A stretch of 64,000 nt of DNA from Theocolax elegans. Lineage: Eukaryota > Arthropoda > Insecta > Hymenoptera > Cerocephalidae. Both the position numbers and the translations under genes were made by a program. The notes below the pieces were generated by a model. That model made no database searches. It was not told the origin of the DNA and saw only the letters and a program-made list of their open reading frames with translations. Shown here one piece after another: positions 23,396 through 34,100 of the stretch; within the stretch, counting starts at the first letter, position 1, and the number at the start of each line of letters is the position of its first letter. The DNA lies in contig CM047426.1 in assembly GCA_026168455.1 (NCBI GenBank), forward strand, positions 55,353,749 through 55,417,748. Reading direction: 5' to 3'.

Positions 23396-26212
23396 ATTAA
23401 ATAAAATTAACCCAGGGTTAGGGCATTTTAAATCGTATAATAAACGGCCCTATATTTGAAAATCGCAGGTAAAAAAAATTTAATTAATATAATCGATGCT
23501 CCTTCACATGTGGATGGTATATAGCTCGAATCGTCACAGCGCGCGATTCGCACTCTGGAATCTCGCGATCGAATCCCGTCGACTAACTTCTGCTTTTTGC
23601 TTCTCTCTTTTTCATATAACAAAAGTGGTAATCATGGTGAGATACAAACCCACACCTCCGAAGAGACGAGTGCCTCAAACCAACCTCTTCAACCCAAACA
23701 TTAGATGTTAATTATCGATTTAAAAATCGCAATTTTGGGTACATTGATTAATACATGCCTAAGGGACTACGGAAAGTAGTTTTCCAAAAATTTATTTTTT
23801 TAGTTATAAAAATATGTATAAATCGAATACTATTTTTCAACACGAGGTAAGAGAAACTTGATTGAGCGTACAGGTTTTTGAACAACTGTGCGCGAAATCG
23901 CGCTTGGCACACGGAGTATTCAAAATTTATTTTTTGCTTTACATATTATTTTTAATAATTAATAAAAACTCATTATTTACAAAATTATCGAAATCGAACG
24001 CAGTGAACAGCTTTATATTACATTCTACTGAGTACCCAAATGGCAATGTAAAATTTTGTCATTTCTCAATACATATTATTTCTTGTAACTTTGGTACAAA
24101 TTAATTTGCCATTTCAAATGTCTTTGAAAACCTGACATTTCAGAGATAGTTTCGGGTTTGTATGGACACTTCAATACTGTCGTATAGACTTAATTTAAAA
24201 CTGGTAAATTTCTAAACATTTGTAAACATTAAATGTAAAATATAAAATGTGAAATCTCTGATTTATCATAAATTAGAGGATCATTTTAGTTGTTTATCTT
24301 CTAAATATACGACCCCAAGTAGAAAACTAATAAATCAAGAATTTGTTAACAATTTTTCGCTAAAATCTACCCATTAGCCCTTAGAGTACCGACATACGTC
24401 ATGCTCCGACCCGGAAATATTTGGTTTGGATTAAAATTGGGGATCTCTCATCATCTTTTCATACACAAATTACGCATTGAAAATTTCTAAAATCCCGGTA
24501 CTCTAAGGGTTAAAAATATTTAAAAAGCCCCACGTGCATAGGTTTACATAAGTTCCCTGACACGACAGAGCGAGTCTGTAAAGCCTACGTGTAAATATAC
24601 GTCCACAGTATATATGTTTACAGCCTGCTAACCCGTACGGCGACTGACACGCGGAGCACGCTAAATACGTATGTTAGTTCAGGCTAATTAGACATTTTAC
24701 AAATTCAAAATTTCCTTTATTGTACATTTATATACAACGCACTAATTGCACCGGTACGAGATTTATTGTTTTATGATATACATTTCGGCTCGGTCAAGCC
24801 AAAGCTGGAATTTGCGTCCCTTGTCCATAGATTTCAAGTATAACAAAATTTCCTTTGTGTTTTCCCCGAGTAAATCAAATGTCTTTGGGAAATCGCATCG
24901 CTTGTACCTAGACATCTAAACTCAGAATAGGCAGTCTTTTGTCGTCGCTCAAACCATTCACTTGGTCGCTTTTCAAACTTTTCGCACGGGAATTTTGAAA
25001 TACATCTTTATAATCATTACACAAACATCGTTGATAACGCAACGTGTACTTCGAGTTCAAACGAGTTTATAGGACGTGATCTCGGTTTATTTTAGAATAT
25101 TTTCTACGGCATTTTAAAGTGCTTCGGGAATTATTTAATCGAGTTTTTTAGTTAATCGCTTTTCCCCACGAGCCAATCTATTCGTTCTTACAGCTTGTGG
25201 CTCAAGTGAGAGTTTTATTGATTTTACATTTATTCTCCTATTATTTTGTTTACATTTTTTATACTTATAACGTAATTTATTTTCTTTTATTTATTAATTT
25301 TGTTGTTAATAAACATCGTTAATTCTCCATGTTTGAGAGTTTCGACATTAAAATTTTTGAAACGCATAGTATGCAAACTCCAGCAGAAAGAAATTATACA
25401 AAAGTATACACAAGCTACGATTTAGTGTATATTATAATATCGACGATATCAGATTGCCGAAACTCGATGTGACGCGACTGCCGCTCATGTGCTACATTTT
25501 TTTCTTTATACCTACGTACTGTTTTCTATCATTCGTTCAAATTATCTATTATTTTGCCATGCGTTTAATATTTCATTTATTACTATTAATTTTTTCGTCA
25601 CGTAATTTCTTGTACGGGTTATAATGCTGTTTAATTTTGAATGTTCTATGGAATATCCGACGCGTTATCGCAAGTAGAGGAAATATATCCATGTGAATTA
25701 ATTCTGTCTTGGCCAATACAGCAGAGTACACTTGCAGTACAGTGGAAGTAGCGGGATGGTACACCTGCATTTACCTGCAAGAACCGGTCCACAGGATTGT
25801 GTACGTAGGTCGTGTCCTGGAGCTAGCCGTCATCCGAGACCTCCTCGAGGTTGACGGCTGCTATGATCTCCTGGCCACGGCGGTGCTCCTGACAAGAAGG
25901 AACTCCAGGGCCACTTGGTCGACTTCGATGATCATCTGCAACGAGCACGTTCTCGTCTCTGGGATACCGGTTTAGGGTCGCAAGGATATGCGGCTCTACT
26001 TTCCGGGGACGACCACATTGTCGTTTGAGAACGCGGGACCTATCTGAAGACGTACGTTAAGTCGCGCGCGGACTACACCGAGTGTCCACGCTATGGAAAT
26101 CGCTCACAATATTCTCCCTCGCAGGAGAGGATTCGCTCGCTATAGGCGGGTTACACGTTGCCTATTAATCTTTCGGCGATTGAGATTGTTCATTTGCTCT
26201 TCGTCGGTTTAC
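23396..26212. other. Long stretch without a recognised gene
   Basis: Mostly AT-rich. Around 23,520-23,590 there is a tRNA-like box (CGATCGAATCCCG) but no foldable tRNA. The segment 25,700-26,150 is GC-rich with an 88-codon plus-strand frame of no known family; it might be 3' sequence of the Gypsy fragment whose integrase tail follows. No other support was found. Confidence 0.45.
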
Positions 26213-26432
26213 TCAACATCTATTTAGGGGGGCATATCTTTTCAGATGCTCGATGTGAGTTACCTCTTGCTCCCCTTCATGATCCTGTAGAATATAGGTA
26301 TTCATACCTTTTCTACTGAAAATTAAATATGGTCCGGTATTCTTTGGAGCAAGCTTAGCCGAGATATTATGTGCGCTGGATGATAGGATGCTGCTTCGTT
26401 TCCAAACAAGATCCCCTACCTCGAATTCCGCT
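26213..26432 (-). pseudogene. Gypsy-type integrase C-terminal fragment
   Basis: About 73 codons on the minus strand encode FEVGDLVWKRS, LSSSAHNISAKLAPKNTGPY and VTHIEHLKRYAP, then a stop. This is the GPY-type C-terminal module of Gypsy integrases, thought to help target chromatin. It is cut off at its N-terminal side near 26,432. It may belong to the same family as the fragments at 22,392-23,395 but is not continuous with them. Confidence 0.8.
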
Positions 26433-27148
26433 TAAAGAAGTATTTAACAATAAAATGCATCGAAGACTTTTTCCACGTTGTAGCGATTTTTCTAAACAAC
26501 GTGCATAATAAATTTGAAAAGTTGCCAAAACAACATTATTTCGAAGTTACCTTAATGTTGTGTACTTCTTGGACTATAATCGCTACAGTAGATAAATATT
26601 AAAACACTAAAAAAAATTTTTAATTATTCTTAATAATAAATATGCATTACATTCATCGTTAAATCTGCTCCTTTCAATAATATTGACTTGAATATGCTAT
26701 TAACATGGAAATATTATTATTAAGAAAAATACAAAAACTATCTACTCCAAAAATCATTTACTGAACCAGTAAATTATATATTAAATAATAAATATGTAAT
26801 AGTAAATAAGCATATCTTGTAAACAAATAAATTCCAATACCGAAAAATTTGTTTCTGATTTTCTCGGCTGTACTGGTGCATTTTAAAATTTTGATCGGAC
26901 CAGTTGACGTGGAATGCCCATATGTGTATTATACGCAAGAGTATCATATATTCTTTAGTCTACTAACATATTACAATATTTACACACAGTTATGATGTTA
27001 GTATTTTATAAACCAATTATTGTTTTGTTAATTCTTGAGCAAGATTATTGTATCGTATAGTTCTAAATTAGTATACTATTAAAAGTGAATCGAATCTTCT
27101 TGTAATTCATGAACTAAAAATTTCATAATTATATTTATTATTTTTCAG
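26433..27148. other. AT-rich sequence before the host exon, possible intron
   Basis: No coding frame was recognised. The last bases, TATTTATTATTTTTCAG, look like a 3' splice acceptor with a pyrimidine-rich tract, so this stretch and the repeats before it could be intron. Confidence 0.45.
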
Positions 27149-27208
27149 GACGCTTTCTTGCTTGAAACACCAGGTGGTGGAGGATATGGCAAATTAGATG
27201 AAATATAA
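27149..27208 (+). CDS. Putative last coding exon of 5-oxoprolinase
   Basis: Immediately after a TTTTTCAG acceptor, 19 codons encode DAFLLETPGGGGYGKLDEI and end in TAA. The TPGGGGYG signature close to the C-terminus is characteristic of 5-oxoprolinase and related hydantoinases, which hydrolyse 5-oxoproline to glutamate in the glutathione cycle. A polyadenylation signal lies 74 bp downstream. Upstream exons were not found within the window, which may mean a very long repeat-filled intron or a stranded exon copy. The match is short, so confidence is moderate. Confidence 0.6.
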   Translation, partial: DAFLLETPGGGGYGKLDEI

Positions 27209-27281
27209 ATCACTATGCAGTATTTCTCTACAGAGCCCTCAATTTGAAAATATATTTTACTTTATATCCTAATATGTATTA

Positions 27282-27287
27282 AATAAA
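27282..27287 (+). promoter_or_regulatory. Polyadenylation signal after the host exon
   Basis: AATAAA 74 bp after the stop codon of the putative 5-oxoprolinase exon, in an AT-rich 3' UTR-like sequence. Confidence 0.55.
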
Positions 27288-27299
27288 AGAGGTTAAAAA

Positions 27300-28292
27300 T
27301 GTTAATTATTAATTCTCTAGTTTGTATTATGCTTCATTAGTAACATTTGTATAGCGACTTCCTTTATTGACGTGTTTGCTGAGGCATTGGTGTGCTAAAA
27401 GGTAATTTACAAATATAAACTTTGATATAGATGCGATCGGCCCTTTACGGGTTTTCTTCCTCCACCTTCATTGGTCGGGATATTGGCAACCGGTGTCAAT
27501 TGCTGCCACCATTGATACGACAGCTGCCAATGCTGGGAAGTCATCCGTGAACAGAAATCCCGAAGCTACAGCCAGTCTTCCATCTTTGCTCGGAGGAACT
27601 GAATCGATTTTCCGTCATAAATCACGTTTGGCGTGGTGCTCTTTCGCTGAGCTATATGCTGACAAGTGTAGATGAGCGAATAAGAAAAGAAGACAGAAGT
27701 TCTTGCTTTCTGACTTGCTGTCCGTGTTCGTATGACACAGACGTAAACGTCCTTGTCGTCATTGAATGTTAGGGGATGAATGAAATACGTGAGTAGTAGG
27801 TAAATAAATAATAAAATACGATCGAGTCGTATATATTTATCTCTAAGCGATTTCAAATAATGTACTAACATGCCGTTTATGCTGATTAATAATACACGTT
27901 CGCGTCTCTACAATGTAATGCCGGCACCCGGCCCCAAAAAAAAATTTATAAATTCAACCCATTACAATAACAAATAATAACAAATAATAACAAAAAAATA
28001 ACAAATTCTAAACATAAATAGTAAACAATGCATTAAAATTTCCCGAAAGGGATTAAACACTCGAAATCGAATTAATTATTCAAATAAGTCAGCAAACACA
28101 TTTAACAAACACATTAATACAATAAAAACTCAACAACCAAAATCGCATACATCTGTAATTAACACCATTAAACAATCAAATCAGGTTAACAACCAAACAT
28201 TATAATCATATAAATGTAGAAGAACAACAACACTAACTATTAGCAATCGCTAGCAATGACAATGAATTAAAAAAAAACGATAACTAAATTAA
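27300..28292. other. Unassigned sequence between host exon and env
   Basis: From 27,400 to 27,900 composition is mixed with no recognised protein. From 27,930 to 28,290 it is strikingly C- and A-rich (AACAAATAATAAC words), a bias shared with the env coding region that follows, so it may be leader sequence of that retroelement. Confidence 0.4.
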
Positions 28293-28572
28293 CAAATAAC
28301 GATACGTAGGTGCGTCGTCGTATTGCCAGAAGTAGCAACCCAATCACTCAGGCTCATAACTGACAACCCAGGAATCATAATAGAAGAAATTGCCCCACTG
28401 GCCATAACAAATTCAAACTGGAAAATTCTACAAAAAATAAATCTGGAACCGTTCTTCAAGGAACATGAAGAACTATGTCAAGTATTGCATACCCTCAATC
28501 ATAACTGCAGCCAACTAAAAGACTTGTGCGACCGTCTAGCTGAAATTCAAACTCAACTACACACAAATGAAT
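28293..28572 (+). pseudogene. Retroelement env-like gene, N-terminal part
   Basis: An open frame of about 93 codons, with no ATG seen, encodes a soluble-looking segment with GIIIEEIAPLAITNSNW and several Cys (EELCQVL, NHNCSQLKDLCDR). The A/C-rich composition matches 30,181-31,128. The frame is interrupted at 28,573 by a solo LTR and resumes in the same phase after it. It is taken as the surface-subunit part of an insect retroelement envelope, inferred from the downstream part. A signal peptide is not visible. Confidence 0.6.
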
Positions 28573-30180
28573 TGTTGTGTCCCGGATAATTTTACAGATA
28601 AAAAAAAAATTAAAGTTATGATTTTACTGATTTTTATTTTTGTAAACGGAAGAATGAACTAAATAACTTTACTTGACTTTTACTGACGAGAACCGTGGTA
28701 GAGCGAGGCAGGTCTTAGCAGTTCCTGTGAAGGGTGTATAGGGTGAATTGGTAGGGCAGCAGCTGTCACCAGGAGAAGATTTCGGCTTCCTCCAAGCCAA
28801 ATCCAGGACTACGAAGATGTGTGAGTCGAAACAAAGTCCAAAACGACGATGACGGGAAGATTGATTTCGAGAGTGAATGCAACAGTTTGTGAAACACGGG
28901 ATAGTGGATGGAAGTCCGGATAAAATCAATTACGAGATCACAGATTTATATTTTACACTCAATTTATTTAAAATAGCATAGTTATATTTCACAGAATTAA
29001 TAGCTTTTGACAAATAGATACGAATTTAAAACAACAGTAATTATTGTCCGAACTGAGGTACAAAATTTAACGTAGTTGAATATACGCGAAGATACAATCT
29101 CTTATAAATGTGAGAGTATGAAGACCGACTTATTCGAGTCCGCTCGATCGACTGACTACGACTCTCTTCGACTGACTGTTGATGCGCGTCTCTTCTCGAG
29201 GTGGTATAGAGGGGAACGACTGCTGCGCATCTTGTGGTACGCCGTTCTTGAAGGCGGAGCTGCTCTTGATTAGCTGTGGGCGGCCTTTCGGTGGTGGGCG
29301 GATGGGGCTGCGAATCCGCTTATTGGTTGGAGGTGGGGCTTTGTCAGCAAACTGATGAGATCTTCGGCGTCTCTTGATTGTCTTGGCGAATGTTTTGATG
29401 ACGTACTTATTTATGTGATTTGGTGTATACTATTGCAATTTTGTGAAGTCATGCTATTGTCAAACACGTTAGTCATTCGAGTAAGAAGATATTTAAATAG
29501 TAATATTAACGGAGTCGAGAGTCAGTTTCGTAAACATGAGTGTGTTCGTGGAAAGACATTAATTCGTATATGTAACTTAATATTAAATAAATGTTATAAT
29601 AACAAGTATTAGCGGCATTATACAATTCATAATGCATAAGATTATTATTAATATAACGTATTGTGGCGCGAAACGCATGAATCTATTGGGAAAGGATTAG
29701 GAGAATATGACATATGAGTAGGTGGCAGAGGTTGCGTGGAGAATTGACGGTGGCGCTAGTCTGGTGGTGCAGAAGGGAACTAAGGATTTGACTTTGTGCG
29801 AGAGAGAAAGGTATAGGTGATGCATGCGATAGTGGCGCTAGTCTGGTCTCGTGGAAAGGAACTAAGGATTTGACTTTGTGCGAGAGAGAAAGGTATAGGT
29901 GATTCTTGCGATAGTGGCGCTAGTCTGGTGGCGTGGAAAGGAACTAAGGATTTGACTATGTGCGAGAGAGAAAAGTATAGGTGATTCATGCGTGTACAAT
30001 ATATGCGTATACATAACATATGAATATTGTATTTGAATACATTTATAACTAACTGCTAATTATATATATTGTTTATATTTGAATACGATCATTACTAACA
30101 CACTATTTTATACTTATTTTGGATAAATCGTGGTTATTGTTGACTAATATAAAAGTATAAAAAAACTGCCCGACATTACA
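28573..30180 (-). mobile_element. Solo LTR inserted in env, 4-bp target duplication
   Basis: Bounded by GAAT on both sides (28,569-28,572 and 30,181-30,184). On the minus strand it begins TGTAATGTCGGGCAG and ends CCGGGACACAACA. It matches the LTR at 44,537-46,080 almost throughout. The absence of internal sequence with an intact target duplication indicates recombination between two LTRs of a complete insertion. It contains three 82-bp repeats near its minus-strand start. Confidence 0.92.
29750..29995. repeat. 82-bp repeat, three copies in the solo LTR
   Basis: Direct repeats start near 29,750, 29,832 and 29,914, each with TGGCGCTAGTCTGGT and GTGCGAGAGAGAAAGGTATA. The related LTR at 44,537 has only two. 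In the minus-strand LTR they fall in the U3 side, where repeated promoter or enhancer elements are common; function is inference. Confidence 0.88.
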
Positions 30181-30864
30181 GAATGAAATACGGCGCAAAT
30201 TGTAAACCTACTGCGAGGTCACGACAATAACCGTAGAAGGAGATCAGTACTTCCGTTCGTCGGCGAAATAAGCCGAATACTATTTGTCACTCTTGACGAA
30301 AAAGCACTACAAGAAATCAACAGCCTAATACAAGAATCTCACAATAAAACGCGCAAGCTCGTGTCCATCATGGCGGATCAAACACAAATAATAGACACTA
30401 TTTTCAACTCTACGAACAATAAAGTGGCAGAAACCCAAGAAACAGCCAATTTTCTTAGAGCCAAAGATTCACTCGCTGAAACATACCAAGCCGCTCATCT
30501 GGCTGTGACCATGCTGTCAAAATACACAACTAAACACGCAATTAAGATCAATCTAATCACGGATGTAATATTGCTCGCCAGCAAAGGCACAATACATCCC
30601 CAATTCCTATCACCAACAACAATACAAGACTCATTTCACATGGCTCAAAGGACAGTATCCGACGCGATCATCCCATTCGAGCTATCACACTCCATACTAC
30701 AAAACCTCAACATAGCCGATATAGACATAGCCTTCTCCCAATTGCAACTCATATATAGAATAAAATTTCCGCTACTAGACTTCAAAAACGAACTTCTTAA
30801 AACAACACCTATACCTGTAAAACATAATATCGCTAACTCATCCCAAACATTCGTATACATTTAG
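30181..30864 (+). pseudogene. Retroelement env-like gene, cleavage site and fusion subunit
   Basis: A TGA in the same frame sits at 30,184-30,186, then about 226 open codons follow. A run of four arginines at 30,232-30,243 resembles a furin cleavage site and is directly followed by a hydrophobic segment (VLPFVGEISRILF), then a helical region (EINSLIQESHNKTRK). This order is that of F-type fusion proteins of baculoviruses and of Env of insect errantiviruses. A TAG ends the frame at 30,862-30,864. The gene is broken by the LTR, the TGA and this stop. Family assignment rests on architecture, not on a search. Confidence 0.68.
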
Positions 30865-31128
30865 CCTCGAACACCCTTTCTTTTCAATTAATAAAATTGC
30901 AAGCACTTACGCTACCTTCAAACTCGACTTCATTAACAAATGCAAGAAATTAAACCAACTAAAAATATGCAAAAACACAGAAAAATATGCAGCCAAAGCG
31001 AGAAATAAAAAATCGAACTCCCTGTGAAATACAAATAGCAGCCGGAAACCAATATCTGTCTCTCGACAACTGTAACATAAAAATTATCAATCTATTAGAA
31101 ACATTCTTGGTGCGCCTACATGGTAGCC
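30865..31128 (+). pseudogene. Frameshifted continuation of env, cut by satellite
   Basis: In a shifted frame with further lesions, Cys-containing sequence continues (AGNQYLSLDNCNIKIINL, FLVRLHGSHC), as expected for the ectodomain of the same envelope. Homology to the 584-bp satellite begins at 31,129, so the membrane anchor and 3' end are missing here. Confidence 0.55.
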
Positions 31129-34100
31129 ACTGTATTTTTCATTAGTATTCGCTTGTTTTACAGTTCGTTGCAAAGTTAAGGCTGCTTCAGGATACATAAC
31201 GTAAAATTGTGTATTTTATAAAATACCTATCGCTTAATATATGATTCCTACAATACGATAAGAAGCCTAATAGACTCATATGTTTAGTTCTAGAAATTTC
31301 TCATAAAAATCTTACTATCCTATGAGTTGCGAAATAACTAGCGTCAATCTTTTCGCGGAAAATGACGGATACTCTTAGATTTTGTGGTACTAGGCGTATG
31401 ACTCCATTCGCTCCGTATTGAATTGTTGTGGTCATGTACACTAATTATCTATTTATTAATATTTTGATCGAGCCTATATTCGTATTATAGACCGACGTCA
31501 GAATTCAATGTGAATCTTGATATCATTCAAATAGCCATAATTCCTAAGTTTTGTAAAAGCACCTTGAACTAAATATGTGATCTTCGTAACGTGTTAAGAA
31601 AGCTAATGGAGTCATAGATTTAGTACTAGGCATAACTGATATCATTCCTATTATGACACTATAGTCATGAGAAAAAATGTTAATCTGTTCCGTGCACAGT
31701 AAGGATATTCTAGACTGTATTCTTCATTAGTAGTCTCTTGTTTTTCAGTTCGTGGCAAAGTTAAGGCTGCTTCAGGATACATAACGTAAAATTGTGTATT
31801 TTATACATTACCTATCCCTAAATATATGATTCCTACAATACGATAAGAACCTTAATGTACTCATAGGCGTAGTTCTAGAAACATCTCATAAAATCTTACT
31901 ATCCTATGAGTTGCGAAATAACTAGCGTCAATCTTTTCGCGGAAAATGACGGATACTCTAAGATTTTGTGGTACCAGGCGTATGACTCCATTCGCTCCGT
32001 ATTGAATTGTTGTGGTCATGTACACTAATTATCTATTTATTAATATTTTGATCGAGCCTATATTCGTATTATAGACCGACGTCAGAATTCAATGTGAATC
32101 TTGATATCATTCAAATAGCCATAATTCCTAAGTTTTGTAAACGCACCTTGAACTAAATATGTGATCTTCGTAACGTGTTAAGAAAGCTAATGGAGTCATA
32201 GATCTAGTACTAGGCATAACTGATATCATTCCTATTATGACACTATAGTCATGACAAAAAATGTTAATCTGTTCCTTACACAGTAAGGATATTCTAGACT
32301 GTATTTTTCATTAGTATTCGCTTATTTACAGTTCGTTGCAAAGTTAAGGCTGCTTCGGACACATAACGGAAAATTGTGTATTTTATAAATTACCTATCGC
32401 TAAATATATGATTCCTACAATACGATAAGAACCTTAATGTACTCATAGGTGTAGTTCTAGATACATCTCATAAAAATCTTGCTATCCTATAAGTTGCGAA
32501 ATAACTAGCGTCAATCTTTTCGCGGAAAATGACGGATACTCTTAGATTTTGTGGTACTAGGCGTATGACTCCATTCGCTCCGTATTCAACTGTTGTGGTC
32601 ATGTACACTAATTATCTATTTATTAATATTTTGATCGAGCCTATATTCGTATTATAGACCGACGTCAGATTTAAAGGTGAATCTTGATATCATTCAAATA
32701 TCCATAATTCCTAAGTTTTATAAAAGCACCTAGAACTAAATATGAGATCTTCCTAACGTTTTAAGATAGCTAATGGAGTCATAGATCTAGTACTAGGCAT
32801 AACTGATATCATTCCTATTACGACACTATAGTCATGAGAAAAAATGTTAATCTGTTCCGTGCACAGTAAGGATATTCTAGACTGTATTTTTCTTCAGTAT
32901 TCTCTTGTTTTATAGATCTTTGCAAAGTTAAGGCTGCTTCAGGATACATAACGTAAAATTGTGTATTTTATCGAACACCTACCGCTAAATATATGATTCC
33001 TACAATACGATAAGAACCTTAATATCTCATAAATATCTTACTATCCAATGAGTTGCGAAATAACTAGCGTCAATCTTTTCGCGGAAAATGACGGATATTC
33101 TTAGCTTATGTGGTACTAGACGTATGACTCCATTCGCTCCGTATTCAATTGTTGTCGTCATGAACACTAATTATCTATTTATTAATATTTTGATCGAGCC
33201 TATATTCGTTTTATAGGCCGATGTCAGATTTAAAGGTGAATCTTGATATCATTCAAATAGCCATAATTCCTAAGTTTTGTAAAAGCACCTTGAACTAAAT
33301 ATGTGATCTTCGTAACGTTTTATGATAGCTAATGGAGTCACAGATTTAGTACTAGGCATAACTGATATCATTCCTATTATGACACTATAGTCATGAGAAA
33401 AAATGTTAATCTGTTCCGTGCACAGTAAGGCTATTCTAGACTGTATTCTTCATTAGTAGTCTCTTGTTTTTCAGTTCGTGGCAAAGTTAAGGCTGCTTCA
33501 GGATACATAACGTAAAATTGTGTATTTTATAGAATACCTACCGCTAAATATATGATTTCTACAATACGATAAGAACCTTAATGTACTCATACGCGTAGTT
33601 CTAGAAACATCTCATAAAATCTTACTATCCTATGAGTTGCGAAATAACTAGCGTCAATCTTTTCGCGGAAAATGACGGATACTCTTAGATTTTGTGGTAC
33701 TAGGCGTATGACTCCATTCGCTCCGTATTGAATTGTTGTGGTCATGTACACTAATTATCTATTTATTAATATTTTGATCGAGCCTATATTCGTATTATAG
33801 ACCGACGTCAGAATTCAATGTGAATCTTGATATCATTCAAATAGCCACAATTCCTAAGTTTTGTAAACGCACCTTGAACTAAATATGTGATCTTCGTAAC
33901 GTGTTAAGAAAGCTAATGGAGTCATAGATCTAGTACTAGGCATAACTGATATCATTCCTATTATGACACTATAGTCATGACAAAAAATGTTAATCTGTTC
34001 CTTACACAGTAAGGATATTCTAGACTGTATTTTTCATTAGTATTCGCTTATTTACAGTTCGTTGCAAAGTTAAGGCTGCTTCGGACACATAACGGAAAAT

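Noticed and set aside
23500..23600. A possible tRNA gene near CGATCGAATCCCG.
   Set aside because: A B-box-like word is present, but no acceptor stem or convincing anticodon arm can be drawn.
25709..25975. An 88-codon plus-strand frame in GC-rich sequence.
   Set aside because: No recognised domain; the neighbouring integrase tail is on the opposite strand, so this is more likely retroelement 3' sequence.
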